Shown: positions 24,078 through 32,666, counted from the first letter of the stretch. The stretch is DNA of 37,442 nucleotides from Firmicutes bacterium CAG:582 (GCA_000435515.1 FR884172.1:246-37687), one strand, 5' to 3'. Made by a program: numbers and translations. Notes: a model not told the origin generated them from the sequence alone.

Positions 24078-24935
24078 TTAAAAATACTTTTGTAAGCTTA
24101 GTTTCTTCTGAACAATTTCTTCATAAAGATCTTTATTTTCTTTATAAAATGATTTAAGTATATCTCTATTCTCAGAACATATTTTTATTGATTTATTCAT
24201 TTGATTTTCATCATCTTCTCTTGAAGAAAATTCCAAATTTTTTCCTAGCTTTAATCTTTCAAATGGACTCATATATGCATAAGCATCCTCAGAAACATAT
24301 ATAGATTTTGAATCACCTGGTTTAAAGATGAGAGAATTTGTTGGATCCAAAATATACATCACTCCATCATCTTTTGCTACGACAATAACATGATTGGGAA
24401 TATATAAATTTTTTTTGCTTTCATCATATGAAAAAACATAACACTTTTTAGATTCAACACCACTTTCTTTAAAAATGTCATTCAACATTCCAGAAAAATG
24501 TCTACATACTCCATGTCCTAATATAATTTCAACACCTGAAAGTCCAGAAATTTCCTTTTCAACATCCTCATCTGTTTGTCCATATTCAAAATTATGATGG
24601 AAAGATAAATAACCTTTTTCTACTGCATAAACATATAAGGCATATATTTCTACTGGATTATTAAAGTCAAATACCTCGTTTAGTTTGCTGTAATGTCTTA
24701 TAATTTCATCATATATTTTTTGTATTTCATTGATTGTGGATAATTCATCTTTAATCTTAATAAACGTTCCTATATATGAACCAATCATGCTGAACCCAAG
24801 AGAAACAAGTATAGCTGAAGGGATAGGAGGAAGTGTAGCCCCAAGCAAAAATTCAAGCGTGACAATAGGTGTAAGAATTTTAGATTCAATTCTATATCTA
24901 TAATAGTCTGAAATCAGCTCTAAATTTTTTGCCAT
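24078..24935 (-). CDS. Transglutaminase-like cysteine protein with membrane hairpin
   Basis: This 285-residue protein has a hydrophobic double segment near 24-62 (TLEFLLGATLPPIPSAILVS, then GFSMIGSYIGTFI) that could form a membrane hairpin. A transglutaminase-like core follows, with C144 in GHGVCRHFSGM, H182 in PNHVIVV and D197 in ILDPTN, the Cys-His-Asp triad in the usual order and spacing. Such proteins are cysteine proteases, transglutaminases or inactive relatives; the target is unknown. The start at ATG 24935 has AGAGGGA before it. It converges on the repeat/sigma-like gene and shares its terminator, so they are not co-transcribed. Confidence 0.72.
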   Translation of the reverse strand: MAKNLELISDYYRYRIESKILTPIVTLEFLLGATLPPIPSAILVSLGFSMIGSYIGTFIKIKDELSTINEIQKIYDEIIRHYSKLNEVFDFNNPVEIYALYVYAVEKGYLSFHHNFEYGQTDEDVEKEISGLSGVEIILGHGVCRHFSGMLNDIFKESGVESKKCYVFSYDESKKNLYIPNHVIVVAKDDGVMYILDPTNSLIFKPGDSKSIYVSEDAYAYMSPFERLKLGKNLEFSSREDDENQMNKSIKICSENRDILKSFYKENKDLYEEIVQKKLSLQKYF

Positions 24936-24964
24936 AGTCATTCCCTCTTTGTTTAAGTATGTTA

Positions 24965-24994
24965 TCAAAAAAACAACTTTAATTCAAGTTGTTT
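24965..24994 (-). terminator. Terminator after scpB
   Basis: Minus-strand AACAACTT and AAGTTGTT pair around GAATTA and are followed by TTTTTT. It closes the scpA-scpB unit. Confidence 0.85.
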
Positions 24995-25567
24995 TTAATT
25001 ATCTATTTCTTTATAAGTTGATGTGAATAATTCGACATCATCAGTTTCTTCATTACTTACTTCATTCATATCAATACTAGGTAAATCCTCTAACGTTGCA
25101 AGTCCAAAATAATCTAAAAATTCACTTGTTGTTTGATACAAATTTGGTCTTCCAGCAAGATCCGATTTACCAACTTCTTTTAAAAGTCCTTTAGCTACAA
25201 GTTTTCTTATTAATTGACCACTTTGTACTCCCCTAATTTCTGATACTTCTGGATTAGTTATCGGTTGATTATATGCGATTATTGCTAAAGTTTCTAATGC
25301 TGCTTGACTTAGTTTATTTGTTCCTGGATTGACTGCCAAAGATTCATAATATTTTTTATGTTCTTGTTTAGTTGTTAGTTTAAAGGCATCTCCCAAATAA
25401 GAAATTCTAAGTCCACGATCCTTAGCTTCATAGTTTTTCTTCAATTCTTTTAGCAAATTTTTAACCTCATCTTCACTTATTTCCATTATCTCCGATAAAG
25501 TTTTTAAGTCACACCCTTCATCACCCATAACAAAAAGTATTCCTTCAAGTATTCCTAGTTGTTCCAT
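24995..25567 (-). CDS. scpB: Segregation and condensation protein B
   Basis: This 190-residue kleisin-associated protein has two winged-helix domains. The second ends with SGQLIRKLVAKGLLKEVGKS and GRPNLYQTTSEFLDYFGL, the most typical ScpB segment. LETLAIIAYNQPIT is the conserved start of that domain. ScpB dimers bind ScpA and, with SMC, form the bacterial condensin that compacts and separates chromosomes. It starts four bases after the scpA stop with only a weak ribosome site, so translation is probably coupled. A strong terminator follows. Confidence 0.96.
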   Translation of the reverse strand: MEQLGILEGILFVMGDEGCDLKTLSEIMEISEDEVKNLLKELKKNYEAKDRGLRISYLGDAFKLTTKQEHKKYYESLAVNPGTNKLSQAALETLAIIAYNQPITNPEVSEIRGVQSGQLIRKLVAKGLLKEVGKSDLAGRPNLYQTTSEFLDYFGLATLEDLPSIDMNEVSNEETDDVELFTSTYKEIDN

Positions 25568-25571
25568 TATT

Positions 25572-26291
25572 TCACTTCATTTCTATTGATATTTCTCCAA
25601 AATTATTATCCTGTTTTATTAATATTTCATTATTTTTAGCCATTTCTAAAATTGATAAAAACGTTACAACAACATAAGGTTTTGTAAACTCCTCAAATAG
25701 TTCTTCAAAATGACATTTTCTTTTTTCTTTTAAAATATTTCTTATTTGATGAGTTCTTTCTTTAACACTTAATTCTTTTTTCATTATTTTAGTATTAAGT
25801 GGTTTATTAAGTTTTTGTCTTGATAAGAAAAGTTCAAATGCATTTATCAAATCATCTAAATCATTTTCTCCATAGTTTAAAACCTCTTCTTTCTTGTATT
25901 CACTCAAATCACTTGGAAGTTTGGTATAAAACTCACTTCTTTTATCCTCAAGTTCTTTAAAAGAATCAGTTAAACCCTTAATCTTTTCGTATTCAAGCAA
26001 GCGCATCTTCAAATCTTCTTCAGAATTAAATTCAAATTCACTTTCTTCATCTTCATCATCATCTTTATTTAAAAGAAGTTTACTTTTAAGATGAATAAGT
26101 TCAGCTGCCATTACCAAATATTCACTTGAATCATCCATAGATAAATCCTTATTATTGTTGATAAATTCTAAATATTGACGAGTAATACTTTCAATATTGA
26201 TATCATATATATCCATTTTACTACTACGAATTAAATGTAAAAGTAAATCTAATGGACCTTCAAAATCGTTTATACAAAAGTTGTGAATCAT
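25572..26291 (-). CDS. scpA: Segregation and condensation protein A (kleisin)
   Basis: This 239-residue protein begins with the SMC-binding N-domain, IHNFCINDFEGPLDLLLHLI then SSKMDIYDINIESITRQYLEF. It has an acidic linker (DDEDEESEFEFNSEEDLKMRLL) and a C-terminal winged helix (FEELFEEFTKPYVVVTFLSI, then LEMAKNNEI). This is the kleisin bridge between SMC heads and ScpB. Its ATG overlaps the TGA of the preceding membrane-protein gene in ATGA, so the two genes are translationally coupled. Confidence 0.95.
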   Translation of the reverse strand: MIHNFCINDFEGPLDLLLHLIRSSKMDIYDINIESITRQYLEFINNNKDLSMDDSSEYLVMAAELIHLKSKLLLNKDDDEDEESEFEFNSEEDLKMRLLEYEKIKGLTDSFKELEDKRSEFYTKLPSDLSEYKKEEVLNYGENDLDDLINAFELFLSRQKLNKPLNTKIMKKELSVKERTHQIRNILKEKRKCHFEELFEEFTKPYVVVTFLSILEMAKNNEILIKQDNNFGEISIEMK

Positions 26292-27235
26292 TTACAATCA
26301 AATCCTTTTCCCGTCATAGAGTAATAGATTTTTTTAACGTTAGTATTTACTACATAATAATTATAATCCTTAACACTTTCAGGTACAGTATCCTTTTCTA
26401 AATCAACACTAGCCTTAAAAAGAATGCCATCACTCGTTTCCTCTAAAGTAGCTGATTTTCCTAAGTTGCTAGCAAGTGTTTTATAATCACCAAGAACACT
26501 TAAATAATCTTCATCAGTTAATCCAGCTTTTTTTACGATATTTGTATCACTAAAACTGATTAATTTATCAGAAGAAAAAACATAATCTAATTCTCTATCA
26601 TCTTTTTTACAAGTAAGATTACCAATACCCGATTCATCTGTTTCAAGTTTATATTCAGGATAATCATCATCTGTCATTAAAACTACTTTACCTAAATAAG
26701 TCATGTTACTATTAAAATTAACATTTGTTTTAAATTCAAGTTCTTTTTCTTGATAATCATAAGTTCCTGTAAGTTTTACATATGCAATTTTACTACTATT
26801 TTGATTTGATAAAATTTCAAAATAATACTCATCTTCATCTAAATTTATAATATCATTATAGCTTGAAATAGTCATTTTTATTGTATTATTATAAAGTAAA
26901 AAATTTTTTAAAATAATGTTTCCCGTTTTCATAGATGTTGTTTTTAATAGAGGTTGCTCTTTTTTGGCATCAACAAATACTTGTTTAGTTGTAACGTTAG
27001 TATTTGAACTACTATTACCATTTAAAAACTTATAAAGTACACTGTTTTCATCATTCATCATACTATTTATCATCGGTAAACCTACAAGAACGATAACAAA
27101 CAATACTGCAAGCTCAATAACAATCATTGGTCTTCCAATTTTTTCTTTTCTAAGCTCACCAATAACTACCGGTTCAACATCTCTTGGGTTTGTATAACTA
27201 GTTTCTTCGATATTATTTTGATTTTTATCTTGCAT
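26288..27235 (-). CDS. Membrane-anchored hypothetical protein upstream of scpA
   Basis: The 315-residue protein has a short cytoplasmic N-terminus, one hydrophobic anchor at about 38-57 (MIVIELAVLFVIVLVGLPMI) and a large extracellular part rich in Asn, Asp and Thr with beta character. No known domain is recognised. One pair of Cys in the exported part (TCKKDD and the last residues FDCK) may form a disulfide. ATG 27235 has GAGGGGA before it. It overlaps scpA by four bases, so it is expressed with the condensin genes; a role at the membrane in chromosome or cell-cycle processes is a guess from position. Confidence 0.75.
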   Translation of the reverse strand: MQDKNQNNIEETSYTNPRDVEPVVIGELRKEKIGRPMIVIELAVLFVIVLVGLPMINSMMNDENSVLYKFLNGNSSSNTNVTTKQVFVDAKKEQPLLKTTSMKTGNIILKNFLLYNNTIKMTISSYNDIINLDEDEYYFEILSNQNSSKIAYVKLTGTYDYQEKELEFKTNVNFNSNMTYLGKVVLMTDDDYPEYKLETDESGIGNLTCKKDDRELDYVFSSDKLISFSDTNIVKKAGLTDEDYLSVLGDYKTLASNLGKSATLEETSDGILFKASVDLEKDTVPESVKDYNYYVVNTNVKKIYYSMTGKGFDCK

Positions 27236-27268
27236 ATATATCCCCTCTATCCTCAAGATTAATTATAC

Positions 27269-27299
27269 CAAAAAAAGAAGAAAAGTAAAACTACTTTTC
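27269..27299 (-). terminator. Terminator overlapping the miaB stop
   Basis: Minus-strand GAAAAGTA and TACTTTTC pair around GTTT and are followed by TTCTTTTTTT. The miaB TAG stop lies inside the stem. Confidence 0.8.
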
Positions 27300-28697
27300 C
27301 ACTACACCATCTAAACTAAAACTTTTTGCTTCAGTGATTTTTACATCAACAATTTGGCCTACTAAAGATTTATCACAAGCAACATTTACAAGTTTTTGAG
27401 TTTCTGTATATCCAAATAATTTATTTTCATCTTTTTCACTAGTGCCTAAAAGTAAAACCTTAACCGTTTGATTTAAATATTTTTGATTATTCATATTTGA
27501 ATATTTATTAACAATCTCATTTAATCTATGAAGTCTATCCTCTTTAACACTTTTTGGTATCTTATCTTCCATTCGAGCAGCAGGAGTTCCTTCTCTTGGA
27601 GAATATATAAATGTAAACGCTCCATCATACTTACATTTTTCTACAACATCCAAAGTTTCTTGAAAATCTTCTTCAGTTTCATTCGGAAATCCAACAATTA
27701 TGTCTGTTGTTATAGCAACATCTTTTACACGATTTTTAATTTTTTCATAAAGACTTAAATATTCTTCTTTAGTATATCTTCTTCCCATAAGTCTTAAAAT
27801 ACTATTTGATCCACTTTGCAAAGGCAAATGAATATACGGCATAATATTATCATACTTAGCTATAATATCTATCATTTCATCAGTAAAATTCCATGGGTGA
27901 CTTGTAACAAAACGAATACGTTCTATTCCAGTTTTAGCAACATTTTCTAAAAGAGATGCAAAACTTATTTCATCTTCTCTATCAGTTCCATATGCATTAA
28001 CATTTTGTCCAAGTAAAGTAACCTCTTTATATCCCTTTTCCTTTAAACAGTTTACCTCTCTTAAAATATCTTCGCTTTTTCTGCTTCTTTCCTTACCTCT
28101 AGTATATGGAACTATACAATATGTGCAAAATTTATCACAACCATACATAATATTAACCCAAGCAACATACTTAGAATCTCTTTTATAAGTTTCACCGATT
28201 TCAAAAACATTTCCTTCATTACTTTTAACTTCAACATTTAATCCATCGCTTAAATTCATTAAATAGTTAGGAAGTTCATGAATATTATGAGTTCCAAATA
28301 CTAAATCAATGTATTTATGTCTATCCATTATTTCTTTTACAACACTTTCCTCTTGAGCCATACAACCACAAAGAATTATTTTCAAATCTGGTTTTGACTC
28401 TTTCAAGTGCTTACATAATCCAAGAAATCCAAAAACCTTATCATGAGCATTCTCTCTAATTGCACATGTATTTAAAACAATAATATCGGCATCTTCATAT
28501 TCTAAAACAGGTTCAAATCCCAAATTTTCTAAAAGAGCACTTATCTCTTCAGAATCATGAACATTCATTTGACATCCATAAGTTCTAATAAAATATTTTT
28601 TACCATTGAATTTATTACTAATCACTGGAGTATTATAAACGAATTCAACACTTTCTTTATTTCTAGATTTTTCTTGTTTCATATCTGGTATATTCAT
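27291..28697 (-). CDS. miaB: tRNA-2-methylthio-N6-dimethylallyladenosine synthase
   Basis: This 468-residue radical-SAM methylthiotransferase has an N-terminal UPF0004 domain with three cluster Cys (RTYGCQMN, LNTCAIRE, LCGCMAQ). The radical-SAM motif CxxxCxxC is in YGCDKFCTYCIVPYTRGKER. LLGQNVNAYG, the IHLPLQSGSN segment and the C-terminal TRAM domain also match. It adds a methylthio group to i6A37 of tRNAs that read UNN codons. ATG 28697 lies eight bases after GGAAG; an ATG five codons earlier is part of that site. The N-terminal extension before residue 35 is usual in Firmicutes. Confidence 0.96.
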   Translation of the reverse strand: MNIPDMKQEKSRNKESVEFVYNTPVISNKFNGKKYFIRTYGCQMNVHDSEEISALLENLGFEPVLEYEDADIIVLNTCAIRENAHDKVFGFLGLCKHLKESKPDLKIILCGCMAQEESVVKEIMDRHKYIDLVFGTHNIHELPNYLMNLSDGLNVEVKSNEGNVFEIGETYKRDSKYVAWVNIMYGCDKFCTYCIVPYTRGKERSRKSEDILREVNCLKEKGYKEVTLLGQNVNAYGTDREDEISFASLLENVAKTGIERIRFVTSHPWNFTDEMIDIIAKYDNIMPYIHLPLQSGSNSILRLMGRRYTKEEYLSLYEKIKNRVKDVAITTDIIVGFPNETEEDFQETLDVVEKCKYDGAFTFIYSPREGTPAARMEDKIPKSVKEDRLHRLNEIVNKYSNMNNQKYLNQTVKVLLLGTSEKDENKLFGYTETQKLVNVACDKSLVGQIVDVKITEAKSFSLDGVVEK

Positions 28698-28785
28698 AAA
28701 CTTCACTTCCATTTAAAGATTATAACATAACGAAATAAAAATCTCTACATATATTTAAAGTAAAGATTTTTATTCAATTAATGCA

Positions 28786-28926
28786 TTACTTTTCATAGAT
28801 ATTTATTTGTTTATTAGTATCTATAGTTTCAAGTTTTCTGACATTAATAGACATTAAACTAAATCCTACAATTAGAACAAATAAAATTAAAATCACCCCT
28901 CGATAATCATATAAAAGTTTTTGCAT
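28786..28926 (-). CDS. 46-codon SOS-controlled membrane peptide, divergent from lexA
   Basis: This peptide begins MQKLLYDYRGVILILFVLIV and continues GFSLMSINVRKLETIDTNKQ, ending NIYEK. It has a short charged N-terminus, one membrane segment (about 11-26) and a short hydrophilic tail. AAGGGAAG lies seven bases before the ATG. The promoter is TTGACA, 17 bases, TATGAT, with a LexA operator inside the spacer, so it should be strongly SOS-induced. In Bacillus and Listeria the gene divergent from lexA is yneA, an SOS cell-division inhibitor with one membrane segment plus LysM. This one lacks LysM and shows no clear sequence similarity, so a division-inhibitor role is inferred from position, size and regulation. 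Confidence 0.72.
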   Translation of the reverse strand: MQKLLYDYRGVILILFVLIVGFSLMSINVRKLETIDTNKQINIYEK

Positions 28927-28951
28927 ATCAACACTTCCCTTCAACAATTAA

Positions 28952-28980
28952 ATCATATCAAGAACATTTGTTCGTGTCAA
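28952..28980 (-). promoter_or_regulatory. Promoter of the SOS peptide gene
   Basis: On the minus strand: TTGACA (28980-28975), exactly 17 bases, then TATGAT (28957-28952). The LexA box lies within the spacer. Confidence 0.85.
28961..28974. promoter_or_regulatory. LexA operator 1 (SOS box)
   Basis: AGAACATTTGTTCG matches the Gram-positive SOS box (GAAC-N4-GTTC) with perfect half-sites. It lies inside the spacer of the divergent peptide promoter. Confidence 0.9.
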
Positions 28981-29006
28981 TGATAAAAAACAACTTTTTC
29001 ATTTAT

Positions 29007-29020
29007 TAAACATTTGTTTG
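29007..29020. promoter_or_regulatory. LexA operator 2 (weaker SOS box)
   Basis: TAAACATTTGTTTG is a relaxed SOS box (AAAC-N4-GTTT) that overlaps the lexA -35 hexamer. It suits autoregulation of lexA. Confidence 0.75.
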
Positions 29021-29046
29021 ACATTTTATGTTTTTTTTGATAAAGT
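29018..29046 (+). promoter_or_regulatory. lexA promoter
   Basis: TTGACA (29018-29023) overlaps SOS box 2. At 17 bases follows TAAAGT (29041-29046), a weak -10. The ribosome site AGGAGG follows about ten bases later. Confidence 0.6.
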
Positions 29047-29066
29047 TTTAATAGGAGGAATAAATT

Positions 29067-29687
29067 ATGGCCCAAGAATTAACTAAAAAACAAAATGAAA
29101 CTTTAACATTTATAAAGAAATATATTGTATCACATGGATATGCACCAAGTGTAAGAGAAATCTGTGCTGGAATGAATCTATCAAGTCCAGCTACGGCTCA
29201 CACTCATTTAAAAGAACTTGAAAAAAAAGGTTGGATTAGAAAAGAAGAAAACAAATTTAGAACTATTGAACTTCTAGTTGATAACGAATTTGAAAAAAAG
29301 GAAGAAGATGTTGTATCCGTTCCTTTACTTGGTAAAATCTCTTGTGGAAACCCAATTGAAGCAATTGAAAATCCAAATGAATTCTTTACTCTACCTGCAA
29401 GTTTAATACCTGCAAAAGAATCAATATTTACATTAAAATGTTCTGGAGACTCCATGATAAACGTTGGTATTTATGATAAGGATATAGTAATACTAAAAAA
29501 ACAAAGTGTTGCTCATAATGGAGATATTGTTGCTGCTATGACTGAAGAAAATGAAGTTACTTTAAAAACATTTTATAAAGAAAAAGATCATATTAGATTA
29601 CAACCTGAAAATGATGAACTTGCTCCTATTATCGTAAATAATTGTACTATATTAGGTATTGCAATCGGTCTTTATAGAAAATTATAA
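29067..29687 (+). CDS. lexA: LexA repressor
   Basis: This 206-residue SOS repressor has an N-terminal winged helix (SVREICAGMNLSSPATAHTH, then LKELEKKGWI) and a C-terminal S24 self-cleaving domain. Catalytic S129 is in SGDSM and K167 in VTLKTF. The scissile bond, usually Ala-Gly, is here Cys93-Gly94 (KISCGNPIEA), as in UmuD. RecA-stimulated cleavage would relieve repression of the two divergent promoters upstream. AGGAGG lies nine bases before the ATG. Confidence 0.97.
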   Translation: MAQELTKKQNETLTFIKKYIVSHGYAPSVREICAGMNLSSPATAHTHLKELEKKGWIRKEENKFRTIELLVDNEFEKKEEDVVSVPLLGKISCGNPIEAIENPNEFFTLPASLIPAKESIFTLKCSGDSMINVGIYDKDIVILKKQSVAHNGDIVAAMTEENEVTLKTFYKEKDHIRLQPENDELAPIIVNNCTILGIAIGLYRKL

Positions 29688-29709
29688 AAAAAAAGAAACA
29701 TAAGTTCCT
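29686..29709 (-). terminator. Terminator of the HipA-like gene
   Basis: Minus-strand AGGAAC and GTTTCT (one G-T pair) form a stem around TTAT and are followed by a long T run, between the convergent lexA and HipA-like genes. Confidence 0.6.
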
Positions 29710-30569
29710 TAAAATCCAAGAGTTTTCATAAACTCTTTTTTATTTTCATCATAATTACAATAATGTTCAACAAATTCATTTGGAAATACAACACCATATT
29801 TTTCTTCTACAGATGACATTGCAACAAGCATATTATATTCTTTCAAAGCATTTACATAATCAGCAAAATACGGATTATTATCCATTAACAATTTAACTGA
29901 TTCTGGAGTAAAAGTATAGGAAAACAAAGGATCAACCGAGCCATCAATTGTAAAATCCAAAAATGCAGATTCAAAATCATGTGTTGGAGGAACTATAATT
30001 TTGCTATTTTTTATACCATAATATGAATTTTCAATTCTATCAAATAAAGATGCGTAAAAATTTCTTAGTATCAAAGCTGTTATTTGTTTTCTAGTAATTG
30101 GATCACACTCAAATTTATAATCAGTTAATATTTTCCTTATCATTCTAATAAGGTTTCTTGGAGCATAAATACTTTTAATACAATCATAATCATGAGTTAA
30201 AAAATTTTCTGAAATAAGACCAACAATCTTGTTTTGCTTCGTTGCAATTCTATATTCAATTGTTGGTACTCCTAAATACTTTGATAGTTCAACACAAAGT
30301 AATTCATTTAAGATAGCCATATTATTTGGTTTATATTTAAAATAACATTGTTTACCATCAACCATATACCAAGAATCGTGTTTTTTCATATCTTCCAAAC
30401 TTATACCTATTGTATTGGCACTTGCATCTTTAGCATAGATTTTATCTTCGTCTTTAATTTCGACTTTATTAATTAAATCTTTTGAAATAAGCGATGTATC
30501 AGCAATTCTTGAATCATCAGAATGCATAATTGCTGCATCAGCTAAACTACAATCATATAATTTTTCCAT
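29709..30569 (-). CDS. HipA-like kinase-fold protein (divergent)
   Basis: This is a 286-residue protein. YFKYKPNNMAILNELLCVEL followed by SKYLGVPTIEYRIATKQN resembles the ATP-binding N-lobe of HipA-type kinases (a Lys before a NE-x-x-x-x-x-L-S helix). FYASLFDRIENSYYGIKNSK and then PPTHDFESAFLDF resemble the catalytic loop (normally N-x-D-x-H-x-x-N) and the D-F/Y-x-x metal site. The first Asp of the catalytic loop appears changed, so activity is uncertain. No HipB-like antitoxin gene is next to it. GGGG lies about ten bases before ATG 30569. It is convergent with lexA. Confidence 0.5.
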   Translation of the reverse strand: MEKLYDCSLADAAIMHSDDSRIADTSLISKDLINKVEIKDEDKIYAKDASANTIGISLEDMKKHDSWYMVDGKQCYFKYKPNNMAILNELLCVELSKYLGVPTIEYRIATKQNKIVGLISENFLTHDYDCIKSIYAPRNLIRMIRKILTDYKFECDPITRKQITALILRNFYASLFDRIENSYYGIKNSKIIVPPTHDFESAFLDFTIDGSVDPLFSYTFTPESVKLLMDNNPYFADYVNALKEYNMLVAMSSVEEKYGVVFPNEFVEHYCNYDENKKEFMKTLGF

Positions 30570-30627
30570 AATAACCCCTCTAATTGAGGCATATTATAAC
30601 ATAAGATACACACTTTTTCAAATTAAT

Positions 30628-30655
30628 GAAAAAAAAGATAGAACGAGTCTATCTA
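30628..30655 (-). terminator. Terminator of the lspA-rluD-rhomboid unit
   Basis: Minus-strand AGATAGA and TCTATCT pair around CTCGT and are followed by eight T. The rhomboid TAG stop lies in the stem. Confidence 0.85.
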
Positions 30656-31764
30656 AACAATAACATATACATCAAAAACCCAATCAATATAGTTGTTATG
30701 ATTATACCATTTATGGTATCACTTTTATCAGTTCTACCTTCAATACCAACAATCATAGCCGAGAATATTCCACCGATTAAACCACCTATATGACCAAAAT
30801 TATCAATCATTGGATTCATAAATCCAATAACTAAGTTCAATATTATTACTGGAACTACTCCTGTCATCATAACGTTTCCTAAATATAATCTATAATGATA
30901 ACCAAAATATAGAAGTGCTCCTAAAAGACCAAATATTGCTCCACTTGCTCCTATAGAGGAATAATTTCCAAGTACTCCACTTAAAAGAGAAGAAATAATT
31001 GCACTCATTAAATAAACAACTATGAATTTTTTCTTACCTAGAACCGTTTCAACCTCTTTACCTATTATAGCAAGAGAATACATATTGCAAAGCAAATGTA
31101 TGATGTCTACATGAAAAAACGCAGCAGTAATAAGACGATAATATTCATGATTTTGAATTCCAGCTTTATTCATAGAAAATGCTGAAACATTTAATATTCC
31201 GGCTATTGAAAGCATAAATATTAATATATTGATAAATATTAAAACATACGTAATAACAATCGGTTTCTTTCTAAAAGTCTTTTCAAACAATCTATTTTTT
31301 TCTTCAGTTTTAGAATTTATATCATTTGTAACATTTATAAAGAAATCCATATTAGATCCAGCATCAACTTCATCATCTTTTAACTCAGGAAATATTTCCA
31401 TGATTTTATTGTTTTCAATTCCTTCATCAACATCAATTTTACATAAATCCATATTTTTACGATGTTCTTCAAATTTAACATTTTCACCTACGTTTAAAAA
31501 TATATTTAAAGACTTACATTTAAAAGATAAAGTTTTCTTTTTTATTTGCTTAATTACTGAATTGGTTTTAAAAATATCAAAATCCAATTGTTCATTATTA
31601 TGAATATAATTGCTATTAATTCTTACAACCTCATAATTAGAATCTAAGTTTTCCAACCATATTTCATTTTCAACACCATTTACAAGTATTGGTTGATAGT
31701 TTTCTTTTGTTATAAAATAATGTACTAAACGCATCACTAATTGATCTGTACTTGACATGTTCAT
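30649..31764 (-). CDS. Rhomboid-family intramembrane serine protease
   Basis: This 371-residue protein has a cytoplasmic N-terminal domain of about 165 residues, which is long for this family. A six- or seven-helix rhomboid core follows: YYRLITAAFFHVDIIHLLCN, catalytic S274 in GASGAIFG, and H325 in NFGHIGG. These residues form the Ser-His dyad that cleaves membrane-spanning substrates. The start at ATG 31764 is seven bases after AGGAGG; an ATG two codons earlier is too close to it. The ribosome site overlaps the end of rluD. The function of the N-terminal domain is not recognised. Confidence 0.92.
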   Translation of the reverse strand: MNMSSTDQLVMRLVHYFITKENYQPILVNGVENEIWLENLDSNYEVVRINSNYIHNNEQLDFDIFKTNSVIKQIKKKTLSFKCKSLNIFLNVGENVKFEEHRKNMDLCKIDVDEGIENNKIMEIFPELKDDEVDAGSNMDFFINVTNDINSKTEEKNRLFEKTFRKKPIVITYVLIFINILIFMLSIAGILNVSAFSMNKAGIQNHEYYRLITAAFFHVDIIHLLCNMYSLAIIGKEVETVLGKKKFIVVYLMSAIISSLLSGVLGNYSSIGASGAIFGLLGALLYFGYHYRLYLGNVMMTGVVPVIILNLVIGFMNPMIDNFGHIGGLIGGIFSAMIVGIEGRTDKSDTINGIIITTILIGFLMYMLLFR

Positions 31765-31775
31765 AACCATTCCTC

Positions 31776-32666
31776 CTATTTTTCTTCAAGTGTATCTAAA
31801 AATTCTTTAAAATATTTTGGTAATTCACATTCAAAATGCATATGTTCTTTTGTTATTGGATGAACAAAATCAATGCTAGCTGAATGCAAAAATTGACCAA
31901 ACTCTGTTGTTTTATCATTCGTATAAACCGGATCATTATAAACTGGATAACCAATATACTCCATATGAACCCTTATTTGATGAGTACGTCCTGTATGTAA
32001 TGATAAACGAACTAAAGTATAACCTTTATACCTTTTTAAAACACGCATATCAGTTATTGCATCTTTAGAATTCTCTCCCGTAACTGTCATTTTTTTTCTG
32101 TTTAATTTATCCCTTCCAATTGGTGCATCAATAGTTGCTGTGTCACTTAAAAACTCACCTTTTAAAAGAGCGATATAATCTCTTTTTATCTCATGTTTAG
32201 AAAGAGCATCAGCAAGAATTTCATGTGCTTTATTATTCTTAGCAACAACCATAAGTCCTGAAGTATCTTTATCAATTCGATGAACTATTCCAGGCCTTAC
32301 CTCTCCATTTACATCAGATAATGCATTTGTATGATATAAAAGAGCATTTACTAAAGTTCCATCATTATTTCCATTTCCTGGATGAACTACCATTCCAGAT
32401 TCTTTATTTAAAACAATTATATCATCATCCTCATAAACAACATTTAAAGGAATATTTTCTGGTTTTACATCAAGTGGTTCAATAAAACCATCCTTAATTT
32501 CAATCTTATCACCAGATTTTAATATATAGTTGTTTTTAGTTTTCTTACCATTAACTAAAACATACTCATTTTCTACCATTTTAGCTATTAAACTTCTTGA
32601 ATATTCAGTATTAGCTGCTAAATATTTATCTATTCTTAAATTTCCTTCTTCTACTAAAAGTTCCAT
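31776..32666 (-). CDS. rluD: RluD-type ribosomal large-subunit pseudouridine synthase
   Basis: This 296-residue enzyme has an N-terminal S4 RNA-binding domain (LRIDKYLAANTEYSRSLIAK, then VLVNGKKTKNNY). The RluA/RluD catalytic domain contains HRIDKDTSGLMVVAKN, with D131 as the nucleophile, and the ending HTGRTHQIRVHM. It makes pseudouridines in 23S rRNA. The ATG at 32666 lies inside the end of lspA and has AAAGGAG before it, so it is coupled to lspA. Sub-family assignment (RluD versus RluA/C) is by general resemblance; the S4 domain favours RluD/YlyB. Confidence 0.9.
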   Translation of the reverse strand: MELLVEEGNLRIDKYLAANTEYSRSLIAKMVENEYVLVNGKKTKNNYILKSGDKIEIKDGFIEPLDVKPENIPLNVVYEDDDIIVLNKESGMVVHPGNGNNDGTLVNALLYHTNALSDVNGEVRPGIVHRIDKDTSGLMVVAKNNKAHEILADALSKHEIKRDYIALLKGEFLSDTATIDAPIGRDKLNRKKMTVTGENSKDAITDMRVLKRYKGYTLVRLSLHTGRTHQIRVHMEYIGYPVYNDPVYTNDKTTEFGQFLHSASIDFVHPITKEHMHFECELPKYFKEFLDTLEEK

